DNA of 5,928 nt, from positions 14,870-20,797 of the forward strand of contig DIPA01000040.1 of assembly GCA_002427055.1 (NCBI GenBank), written 5' to 3'. Under the pieces are notes generated by a model. That model searched no databases. It was given only the letters and a program-made list of their open reading frames with translations, and was not told the DNA's origin. Source of the DNA: Firmicutes bacterium UBA5500. Lineage in GTDB: Bacteria > Bacillota > UBA994 > UBA5500. Numbering within the stretch: the stretch's first letter is position 1; every line of letters begins with the position of its first letter. Shown in pieces: positions 1 to 5,247 of this stretch. Made by a program: the position numbers and the translations under genes.

Positions 1-329
1 TAGGTGGTGCTATTAGCTCGGTTCTCGGAGCCGTATTACCATCACTACTCACTATTATGGCTATTGCCTGGGCCCTCAGCCGCTATAACTTGGAACTACT
101 GAACCATGCTTTTGCTGGGGTTCGCCCAACCGTTGTCTCTCTCATCACCTATGCTGCATGGACGATGGGCAAAAAAGTCTTGAAAACGCCTCAAAAAGTC
201 GTTCTCACTGCCATTTCGGCCGCGCTGATTGTCGCTTTTAAGCTTCACCCGGCAGTGTTAATCATCAGCGGCGCCTTACTCGGCCTCACGCTCAACGGTC
301 GAGCTAGTAAGGAGGGTAGCAAGTCATGA
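1..329 (+). CDS. Chromate-type transporter, first subunit (5' truncated)
   Basis: This is the C-terminal part of a CHR-family (ChrA-like) membrane transporter subunit. The reading frame is open from base 3 at the left edge, so the gene starts outside the window and the ATG at 57 is an internal methionine. About 108 residues are visible. They begin with a GGAISSVLGAVLPSLL segment that matches the GPLGSVIATIGVVVPSF region of the next gene. Next comes AFAGVRPTVVSLITYAAW, matching ALGGIRPVVVGLIASAAW next door, so the two are paralogous halves. At least three hydrophobic segments are present. In this family, transporters built from two short CHR proteins are common, and chromate export is the named function, but the true substrate in many Bacillota is untested. 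The stop codon overlaps the next start (ATGA), indicating translational coupling. Confidence 0.88.
   Translation, partial: GGAISSVLGAVLPSLLTIMAIAWALSRYNLELLNHAFAGVRPTVVSLITYAAWTMGKKVLKTPQKVVLTAISAALIVAFKLHPAVLIISGALLGLTLNGRASKEGSKS
311..315 (+). promoter_or_regulatory. Ribosome binding site of second CHR subunit
   Basis: GGAGG lies 10 bases before the ATG at 326, inside the end of the preceding gene. It supports that start and allows independent initiation besides coupling through the ATGA overlap. Confidence 0.8.
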
Positions 330-844
330 TCTTCTGGCAGCTTTTTTATACTTTTGCTTTCATCGGTTCTTTAGCATTTGGCGGCGGGTACGTCATGATC
401 CCGCTCATAGATAGCCAGGTTGTCGAGAAACTGCATTGGCTTACCAGTACCGAGTTCGCGGACATTGTGGCCATTGCCGAGATGACGCCGGGCCCCATTG
501 CCATTAATACTGCTACTTTCGTTGGTTTCAAAATGGCCGGTCCGCTAGGCTCGGTTATCGCCACCATCGGGGTCGTAGTCCCCTCTTTTATTATCGTCAT
601 GATCTTGGCGAAACTAGTAACACGTTTTAGCGAATCGCCTTACCTGCAGGCAGCATTAGGGGGTATTCGCCCCGTAGTTGTTGGCCTAATTGCCAGTGCT
701 GCGTGGTCTTTTGGTGCCAAAACATTGGTTGACTTGAAATCGTGGATTCTGGCAGGAGTGATGCTTTTGGCTTTAGTAAAGACCAAAATCAGCCCTATAC
801 TGCTGATTGTCGCATCCTTTGTGATTGGCATTCTGTTTTTCTAG
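326..844 (+). CDS. Chromate-type transporter, second subunit (short CHR protein)
   Basis: A complete 172-residue single-CHR-domain membrane protein, the usual length for the short (half-size) form of the ChrA family. The N-terminal signature FGGGYVMIPLI is at residues 18-28 and the second conserved stretch AEMTPGPIAINTATFVG at 51-67. Hydrophobic helices follow at roughly 72-97, 107-130, 138-150 and 154-172. The family is annotated as exporting chromate by secondary transport, and two short subunits are thought to act together as a heterodimer in opposite membrane orientations. The start at 326 is set by the GGAGG upstream and the 4-base overlap with the first subunit. The substrate cannot be read from sequence, and no chromate regulator is visible in the window. 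Confidence 0.92.
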   Translation: MIFWQLFYTFAFIGSLAFGGGYVMIPLIDSQVVEKLHWLTSTEFADIVAIAEMTPGPIAINTATFVGFKMAGPLGSVIATIGVVVPSFIIVMILAKLVTRFSESPYLQAALGGIRPVVVGLIASAAWSFGAKTLVDLKSWILAGVMLLALVKTKISPILLIVASFVIGILFF

Positions 845-870
845 CTCTGCTCTCATATAAGACACCAGAT

Positions 871-907
871 AGGGACCTAGCCCATAAATTGAGGATAGGT
901 CCTTTTA
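871..907 (+). terminator. Intrinsic terminator after the CHR transporter genes
   Basis: GGACCTA (873-879) pairs with TAGGTCC (896-902). The stem can extend by a G-T and an A-T pair at its base, and the loop is 16 bases. A short TTTTATT tract follows. The long loop and imperfect T-tract make it moderate in strength, so some readthrough into the following gene is possible. Confidence 0.65.
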
Positions 908-926
908 TTGTGCCCAGCTAAATGTG

Positions 927-937
927 AGGGAGGAAAG
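927..937 (+). promoter_or_regulatory. Ribosome binding site deciding the start of the hypothetical gene
   Basis: A purine-rich GGGAGG core lies just upstream of the ATG at 941, at near-ideal spacing. It argues for this start rather than the in-frame TTG at 908. Confidence 0.7.
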
Positions 938-940
938 GCA

Positions 941-1543
941 ATGCCAACTAGCATGTTTACTTCTTGTCAGCCTATTGCATCCTATGACCAGGCTAAGCTG
1001 CATCAACAATTCGCTTTGCTTGCCCAAGTGACAGCGGGGCATTTTCACCCAGCGGCGCTGAAGCTAGACATGCAGGCACAGGAACTGGTTGACAACCTCC
1101 ACTGGAGAGACTTCACGGGAAATGTCTTGTTGCAGCGAACTTGGGTCGTACTTGTAGTCATACAACTATTTCTGCCCAAGACGCTTAGGGGCCAAATGCG
1201 TTTTAGTAATGCTTACGGTGAGACATCAGGTACTCCCCTGCTTGGAAGCGCTCGCCTTGAATCGAACTGGTCTCTACCCACACTAACTAGCCTGCTACCA
1301 CCCGATGCATATTGGCAATTGGCCCTTGCCAAAGAGCCATTTACTTTACTACTTAATAACAACCAAGTGAGCCTAACCACCTACCGTTTCTACAGCAGCA
1401 GATTCTACTTCGCTACGCTAGACTACCTCGCCTCGTTAGCAGAACGCAGCCTAGCAAGCTCAGACAATGTTCTAGATGCTACGCCAGCAAATCGATTAGT
1501 TCAAATACCTTGGTCAAAAAGCAACATTTGTCAGCCAGATTAG
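941..1543 (+). CDS. Hypothetical protein of 200 residues, family not recognised
   Basis: I do not recognise this protein. The ATG at 941 is preferred because a GGGAGGAAAGG Shine-Dalgarno stretch ends a few bases upstream. A longer frame from a TTG at 908 would begin inside the terminator hairpin tail and is unlikely. The product has no signal peptide. One hydrophobic stretch at about residues 62-80 (LLQRTWVVLVVIQLFLP) is more like a buried helix or strand than a clear membrane anchor. An aromatic-rich segment (FYSSRFYFATLDYL) lies near residues 150-164. The composition is rich in Leu, Ser, Thr and Ala, with few charged residues. No nucleotide-binding, metal-binding or helix-turn-helix motif is evident. 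It has no clear promoter of its own, so it may be expressed by readthrough from the transporter genes. It is more likely a lineage-specific protein than noise, since the frame is long and well initiated. Confidence 0.7.
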   Translation: MPTSMFTSCQPIASYDQAKLHQQFALLAQVTAGHFHPAALKLDMQAQELVDNLHWRDFTGNVLLQRTWVVLVVIQLFLPKTLRGQMRFSNAYGETSGTPLLGSARLESNWSLPTLTSLLPPDAYWQLALAKEPFTLLLNNNQVSLTTYRFYSSRFYFATLDYLASLAERSLASSDNVLDATPANRLVQIPWSKSNICQPD

Positions 1544-1601
1544 AGAATTTCAGCTGCTGATTTAACTGAGCCAATTCCCGTCGAATTCTGTCGAGGCAGG
1601 G

Positions 1602-1630
1602 TGGACAACCCCAAAGGCCTAGGGTATTAT
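1602..1630 (+). promoter_or_regulatory. Sigma-A type promoter for prs
   Basis: The -35 box TGGACA (1602-1607) and -10 box TATTAT (1625-1630) are separated by exactly 17 bases. Each box differs from the consensus at one position. Transcription would begin near 1637, giving an untranslated leader of about 30 nt. The leader is too short for a riboswitch, so prs is probably expressed constitutively from here. Confidence 0.75.
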
Positions 1631-1668
1631 GAGGTAGGTCAAAAAATTACTGCTTTCGAGGGGGTTCG

Positions 1669-2619
1669 ATGACTATGGTTGCGCAGCTTAAGGTCTTCGC
1701 GGGGCGTTCCACGGAGCCATTAGCAGCCGAGATTTGCCAGCACCTGGGTATCAACCTAGGCAAGCGGGAAATTATCCAATTTAGTAACGATAACACCTTT
1801 GTCAAGATTAACGAGAATGTACGTGAATGCGATGTTTTCGTCGTTCAGACCTCGTGCCCACCGATCAACCATAACCTGATGGAACTGTTGATCATGATTG
1901 ATGCACTGAGCAGAGCATCGGCTCATCGCATCACCGCCGTGCTTCCCTTCTACCCGTATGGGCGCTCAGACAAGAAAGACCAACCGCGTATTCCAATTAC
2001 GGCACGCTTAGTTGCAGATCTACTGACTACAGCTGGTGCTGACCGCGTAGTCACGGTTGATCTTCATTCGCCACAGATCCAGGGTTTTTTCACTATTCCT
2101 CTTGATCACCTGACCGCAGCAGATATGCTCTGTAAGTATTTCGAGCAGAAAAATGTCGCCGATTTAGTGGTCGTGGCAACAGATGCCGGTGGTGCCAAGA
2201 AAGCCTCTGTCTATGCCAAATGGCTCAAGGCTCCCTTAGCAATAATGGACAAACGCCGTAATGGTAACGATGATCAAGCCCAAATTACTCATTTCATCGG
2301 CGATGTAGAAAATAAGAATGTAGTCATTCTGGATGATGAAATCGATACAGCTGGCACCGTGCAAGAGACTGCCAAGGCGCTGCGCGCTGCAGGGGCAAAA
2401 GACATATATGTAGGTTGTACTCACCCTGTTTTCTCTGGGCCCGCTGTAGAGCGGTTACGAAATTCGGATATCAAGGAAATTGTAACGACTAATACTCTAC
2501 CGACTGAACATGCCAAGGATCTCTCGAACCTTAAGGTGCTTTCTGTAGCACCCATTATTGCTGAAACCATTCGTCGTATTAACCAGGGAGAATCCGTCAG
2601 CACCCTTTTCCGTAGTTAG
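1669..2619 (+). CDS. prs: Ribose-phosphate pyrophosphokinase (PRPP synthase)
   Basis: Makes phosphoribosyl pyrophosphate and AMP from ribose 5-phosphate and ATP in the cytosol, feeding purine, pyrimidine, NAD, His and Trp synthesis. At 316 residues it has the usual class I length. Visible landmarks are the DLHSPQIQGFF motif (131-141) with the metal-associated His133, the catalytic-loop residues K195 and R197 in DKRRNG, and the PRPP-binding loop DDEIDTAGT (222-230). THPVFSGPAVERL follows at 251-263, as in Bacillus enzymes. Two places depart from the best-known enzymes. The ATP-site loop reads YGRSDKKDQPRIP instead of a YARQDRK-type sequence, and the canonical PDHGG reads TDAGG (171-175), losing the His. 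The ATG at 1669 sits 7 bases after a GAGG core; a second ATG at 1675 is less well placed. The Nudix gene follows after three bases, consistent with one operon. Confidence 0.96.
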   Translation: MTMVAQLKVFAGRSTEPLAAEICQHLGINLGKREIIQFSNDNTFVKINENVRECDVFVVQTSCPPINHNLMELLIMIDALSRASAHRITAVLPFYPYGRSDKKDQPRIPITARLVADLLTTAGADRVVTVDLHSPQIQGFFTIPLDHLTAADMLCKYFEQKNVADLVVVATDAGGAKKASVYAKWLKAPLAIMDKRRNGNDDQAQITHFIGDVENKNVVILDDEIDTAGTVQETAKALRAAGAKDIYVGCTHPVFSGPAVERLRNSDIKEIVTTNTLPTEHAKDLSNLKVLSVAPIIAETIRRINQGESVSTLFRS

Positions 2620-2622
2620 CCG

Positions 2623-3231
2623 ATGAATCAGCTTGCTCTTCAGCGACGTTTTGGTGATGAACAAGTACTAGTTATTGCGGCCGCGAGCGTGGAACATCTA
2701 CCCATGGGCTTACAACCTATGGTAGAACTCACCACCATAGAGCCCAAGTTCATCTATCGCCACCAAGCGGAACAGAACCCGCAGTGGCGGCAGTTAATAC
2801 CGTATATTGTGCTAAAGCAATCGGGACATTTTTGGTTAACCAAGCGCTTAAAGACTCAAGGGGAAAGCCGTTTACACAATCTTTATTCACTTGGTGTGGG
2901 CGGGCATATTAATCCAATTGATAATCTAGGAACATCACCTCTTATTTGCGCTCTCTACCGCGAACTAGAAGAAGAACTAAATCTAGACAACTGGCGACCC
3001 GATAACCCAAAACCTATCGCTCTAATCAACGATCTCTCTAATGCAGTTAGCCGCGACCATCTAGGCGTCGTGTTCATCCTCGACGTACCGCCTGCAGTAA
3101 CGGTATCTGTGCGAGAGCAGGACAAAATGAGTGGACAGTGGGTTAGCCTAGCGACCATAGATGAATGCTACTTTGATCAACTCGAAAGTTGGTCACAATT
3201 AGTGCTAGAATACCTAAAGCAGAAGGCCTAA
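2623..3231 (+). CDS. Nudix-family hydrolase with degenerate Nudix box
   Basis: A 202-residue protein resembling the predicted MutT-like phosphoesterases related to COG4112. GVGGHI (91-96) and RELEEEL (113-119) match the start and the metal-binding end of a Nudix box. The spacing between them is longer than the standard motif, though, and the usual mid-motif Glu is Ser105 by strict counting. The Gly after the EE pair is also replaced. Later family-like elements are HLGVVF (146-151) and a Trp at 173. Nudix enzymes cleave nucleoside diphosphates linked to another group, but the substrate here is unknown. The start lies three bases after the prs stop with no good Shine-Dalgarno sequence, so translation probably depends on ribosomes finishing prs. 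The pairing with prs suggests a nucleotide or PRPP-related housekeeping role, which is inference. The last codons form part of the terminator. Confidence 0.85.
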   Translation: MNQLALQRRFGDEQVLVIAAASVEHLPMGLQPMVELTTIEPKFIYRHQAEQNPQWRQLIPYIVLKQSGHFWLTKRLKTQGESRLHNLYSLGVGGHINPIDNLGTSPLICALYRELEEELNLDNWRPDNPKPIALINDLSNAVSRDHLGVVFILDVPPAVTVSVREQDKMSGQWVSLATIDECYFDQLESWSQLVLEYLKQKA

Positions 3232-3247
3232 ATTGGCCTTCTTTTTT
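3221..3247 (+). terminator. Strong intrinsic terminator of the prs-Nudix operon
   Basis: AGAAGGCC (3221-3228) and GGCCTTCT (3235-3242) form a perfect 8-bp stem with a TAAATT loop, followed by a run of six T. The stem begins inside the last codons of the Nudix gene, and the stop codon lies in the loop. It separates this operon from the ABC transporter unit only 4 bases before the next -35 box. Confidence 0.92.
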
Positions 3248-3250
3248 CTC

Positions 3251-3280
3251 TTGACAAATAGCTTGTCACACAGATAGAAT
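3251..3280 (+). promoter_or_regulatory. Sigma-A type promoter of the riboswitch-ABC transporter operon
   Basis: A perfect -35 box TTGACA (3251-3256) and a near-consensus -10 box TAGAAT (3275-3280) are 18 bases apart. Initiation is expected near 3287, just before the first paired base of the riboswitch at 3293. This placement supports both calls. Confidence 0.82.
3252..3268 (+). promoter_or_regulatory. Inverted repeat over the -35 box, candidate operator
   Basis: TGACAA (3252-3257) and TTGTCA (3263-3268) are perfect inverted arms around a 5-base ATAGC centre, covering the -35 box and part of the spacer. A dimeric repressor bound here would block RNA polymerase. No regulator gene is in the window, and the left arm shares bases with the -35 consensus, so a chance arrangement is possible. 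Confidence 0.4.
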
Positions 3281-3292
3281 AGGGAAAATCAT

Positions 3293-3422
3293 GGAAGTGT
3301 GCCTAGGGTTCCGCACCGTTTGGTGGCCCGGTCCAAGCGGCACTGCCTCAATGAGGTACACCGTGGGTAGAAAAGACCCCAGCGGCAAGTTCCGAAAGGG
3401 ACGCCCTGGGGTCTGATTTTTT
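3293..3422 (+). ncRNA. ykkC-family riboswitch, probably subtype 2 (ppGpp or PRPP type), with its expression platform
   Basis: The leader carries the ykkC core in order: CCTAGGGTTCCG (3302-3313), GGTCCAAGCGGCAC (3330-3343), and ACACCGTGGG (3358-3367) followed by a GACCCC strand. Helices I can draw are GTGCC (3299-3303) with GGCAC (3339-3343), CACC with GGTG (3314-3317 and 3322-3325), TGCCTC with GAGGTA (3344-3349 and 3353-3358), and GGGT with ACCC (3365-3368 and 3376-3379). The outer GGAA (3293-3296) can pair with TTCC (3390-3393). That is the extra closing helix known in the ppGpp and PRPP subtypes. The GGTCCAAG sequence, where guanidine-I aptamers have GGTCCGAGAG, and the AGCGG after the last helix also favour subtype 2. 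The 3' half of the aptamer is also terminator stem, so ligand binding should prevent termination and switch the ABC genes on. Family membership is secure, subtype likely, exact ligand uncertain. Confidence 0.87.
3374..3422 (+). terminator. Riboswitch-controlled intrinsic terminator
   Basis: AGACCCCAG (3374-3382) pairs with CTGGGGTCT (3406-3414). The stem continues with GGC (3384-3386) to GCC (3403-3405) after a bulged C, then GTTCC (3389-3393) to GGGAC (3398-3402) after a bulged AA, capped by a GAAA tetraloop. Six T follow at 3417-3422. The left strand contains the aptamer's ACCCC, AGCGG and TTCC elements, so terminator and folded aptamer exclude each other. Confidence 0.92.
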
Positions 3423-3428
3423 AGGAGG
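3423..3428 (+). promoter_or_regulatory. Ribosome binding site of the ABC ATPase
   Basis: A perfect AGGAGG starts directly after the terminator T-run and sits 9 bases before the ATG at 3438. It lies outside the hairpin, so control should act on transcription rather than on access to this site. Confidence 0.9.
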
Positions 3429-3437
3429 TGCTGGGAA

Positions 3438-4457
3438 ATGCTGGCTATAGAAACCAAAAACCTAGGCAAGGAATTCTGGCGGCAGAAAAAGACGGCTGGA
3501 GTGCTGGGGAGCGTGCGCAATCTTTACCAACGGGATGGAGAACGGTTGGTGGCAGTAAAGGGACTAGACCTCGAGATTGCTTCTGGAGAATCGGTAGCCT
3601 TCATCGGCCCTAACGGTGCTGGGAAATCGACAACTATCAAGATGCTTACCGGCATTCTCCATCCTAGCTATGGTGAAGCGCAGGTGCTTGGCTTTACCCC
3701 CTGGCAAGAACGCCAGCGTTTGGCATTTCATATCGGTACCGTTTTCGGGCAAAAGTCACAGCTCTGGTATCACATACCTCCGGCCGATAGCTTTTTCTTA
3801 CTAGGCCGGATCTATGAGATGGAACAGCGCGATTTTGTCAGGCGGCAGAATGAACTGGTAGAGCTTTTTGATCTAAGTGAATTCTTCCATGTACCTGTCC
3901 GTAAGCTCTCGCTGGGGCAACGCATGCGGGCTGAGTTAGCGGCAGCACTTCTGCACCAGCCGCAAGTGCTATTCCTGGACGAACCGACTATTGGGCTTGA
4001 CGTAGTTGCTCGCCAGAATATGCGAAACTTAATTAGGGAGATCAATGCCCTCGGCGTAACCGTATTTCTGACCTCGCATGACACAGGTGACATTGAGAAC
4101 CTGTGTAAACGGGTCATCATGATCGATAACGGGGGCATAGTCATCGATCAATCGATGAACAGCCTAAAACGCGACCATTTGGCGGCCAAGATTATCAGGG
4201 TTCGTCTAGAGGCCGCAATCGACAACTTGCCCTGCATAACGGGTGCGCAAGTATTGAAGCACAAAGGTGCCGGACTAAAAATAGCCCTCGACACAAGCAA
4301 ACTCAGCATCGATGAGCTGTATATGCGCTTGCGCGAACTGGCACCTATAGCTGATATCACCATTGGCGATCCACCGCTTGAGGATATCATCGCTAATATC
4401 TATCGACATAACCAAGCTCTGGAGCAAGAAAGGCGGGAACTGGCCAATGAAACTTGA
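3438..4457 (+). CDS. ABC transporter ATP-binding protein (COG4586-like)
   Basis: The cytosolic ATPase that powers the transporter formed with the two permeases downstream. At 339 residues it has the full length of the uncharacterised COG4586 type, which carries an N-terminal insertion before the core (about residues 14-37) and a C-terminal extension (about 248-339). Walker A GPNGAGKST is at 57-65, the Q-loop Gln at 105 in VFGQKSQLW, the signature LSLGQRMRAE at 157-166, Walker B with catalytic Glu in LFLDEPTIGLD (178-188), and the switch His at 214 in TSHD. All catalytic residues are present. The start is fixed by AGGAGG at 3423. The gene overlaps permease 1 by 11 bases. Expression is expected to depend on the riboswitch. 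The substrate is unknown; related ATPases are often labelled NatA or drug exporters by distant similarity only. Confidence 0.95.
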   Translation: MLAIETKNLGKEFWRQKKTAGVLGSVRNLYQRDGERLVAVKGLDLEIASGESVAFIGPNGAGKSTTIKMLTGILHPSYGEAQVLGFTPWQERQRLAFHIGTVFGQKSQLWYHIPPADSFFLLGRIYEMEQRDFVRRQNELVELFDLSEFFHVPVRKLSLGQRMRAELAAALLHQPQVLFLDEPTIGLDVVARQNMRNLIREINALGVTVFLTSHDTGDIENLCKRVIMIDNGGIVIDQSMNSLKRDHLAAKIIRVRLEAAIDNLPCITGAQVLKHKGAGLKIALDTSKLSIDELYMRLRELAPIADITIGDPPLEDIIANIYRHNQALEQERRELANET

Positions 4458-5247
4458 GAAGAAATGGCGCAAATATAGTGCTGTAGCCAAAACGGCCGCG
4501 CAGTCGCGCCTTGCCTATTGGCAAGAGATGGGGGCAAGAACGTTTTTCTTTGCTATCGTGTTGTTTACTTTCTCTGGGCTCTGGGGACGTGTTATTGGTA
4601 CCAATGGCACCTTGGCAGGATATTCTCGGCAGCAATTAGTTTGGTACCTCACGCTCACTGAAGCAATTACCCTGGGCGCAACTAGCCTGATACGTGAAAT
4701 AGAACAGGACGTGAAATCGGGGCAAATTGCTTACTTATTGGCAAAGCCGCTCAACTATCTCTTGTATCAAGCGGCCTACTACTTCGGTGAAATGGCAGTT
4801 ACCACATCGTTAAACTTACTTGCTGGGGGACTGGTTGCTTGGGCTTTGATAGGGCTACCCGCAATTACACTACCTTGCCTCATACAGGCGTTGGTCCTAA
4901 TCGTGCTGGGTGCTGCTGTACGCTTTTGTTTGCTAGCAGCTATCGCCCTGCTCAGCTTCTTTGTGGAGGAAAGTCGGCCTTTTTACTGGATATACTCGAA
5001 ACTAATCTTTACCTTAGGCGGGCTTTTCATCCCTATTGATCTCTACCCAGAAATCTTTCGCCGCCTAGCTACCTTGCTGCCTTTTCAAAGCATTACTTAT
5101 GCGCCAGCTAGAGCATTTATTGGCGGCGACTGGCAGCAGTTTGTCAGTTCAACTGGCACTGCCCTACTTTGGTGTATTCTTCTGGCTGGATTACTGAGCT
5201 TTGAATTCTCGCGGGGGGTGAAACAGATCAATGTCAACGGTGGCTAA
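4447..5247 (+). CDS. ABC-2 type transporter permease 1 (COG4587-like)
   Basis: A 266-residue integral membrane subunit of the same transporter. About six hydrophobic helices are visible, near residues 31-50, 63-80, 105-135, 140-173, 183-200 and 235-253. The cytoplasmic loop VKSGQIAYLLAKPLN (89-103) matches a motif shared with the next gene and typical of the ABC2_membrane_6 type permeases. The ATG at 4447 was chosen because it lies 11 bases inside the ATPase end, with a purine-rich AAGGCGGGAA upstream. An in-frame ATG at 4363 would add 28 residues that only translate the ATPase gene in another frame. The N-terminus is basic with no cleavable signal. It probably forms a heterodimeric channel with permease 2. 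ABC-2 architecture usually means export, but the cargo cannot be inferred. Confidence 0.9.
   Translation: MKLEKKWRKYSAVAKTAAQSRLAYWQEMGARTFFFAIVLFTFSGLWGRVIGTNGTLAGYSRQQLVWYLTLTEAITLGATSLIREIEQDVKSGQIAYLLAKPLNYLLYQAAYYFGEMAVTTSLNLLAGGLVAWALIGLPAITLPCLIQALVLIVLGAAVRFCLLAAIALLSFFVEESRPFYWIYSKLIFTLGGLFIPIDLYPEIFRRLATLLPFQSITYAPARAFIGGDWQQFVSSTGTALLWCILLAGLLSFEFSRGVKQINVNGG

Noticed and set aside
57..329. A 90-residue gene starting at the ATG at 57
   Set aside because: The same frame is open to the left edge and the residues before the ATG match the CHR family, so this is an internal methionine of a truncated gene.
908..940. Upstream TTG start for the hypothetical gene
   Set aside because: It would begin in the terminator tail without a ribosome binding site; the ATG at 941 has a strong one.
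1550..1560. Palindrome TCAGC-T-GCTGA after the hypothetical gene as a terminator
   Set aside because: The one-base centre cannot form a hairpin loop without opening the stem, and no T-run follows.
1580..1594. GTCGA direct repeat (1580-1584 and 1590-1594) upstream of the prs promoter as a regulator site
   Set aside because: Only 5 bases long, no symmetry and one pair of copies; expected by chance.
3293..3422. Guanidine-I riboswitch (ykkC subtype 1)
   Set aside because: The CCTAGGGTTCCG core fits, but GGTCCAAGCGG replaces the GGTCCGAGAG type sequence, the last segment is not the typical AAAAGCCCGGGAGA, and the outer GGAA/TTCC helix is a subtype 2 trait. Not fully excluded without a covariance search.
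3266..3520. Reverse-strand frame across the riboswitch leader
   Set aside because: It lies over structured regulatory RNA and the ATPase start, shows no family features and has no supporting initiation signal.
3812..4144. Reverse-strand 110-codon frame inside the ATPase gene
   Set aside because: It is antisense to the conserved signature, Walker B and H-loop region and has a low-complexity Ser/Arg-rich product, typical of a shadow frame.
4363..4446. N-terminal extension of permease 1 from the ATG at 4363
   Set aside because: These 28 codons only overlap the conserved ATPase gene in another frame, and the ATG at 4447 has a better signal and normal family length.
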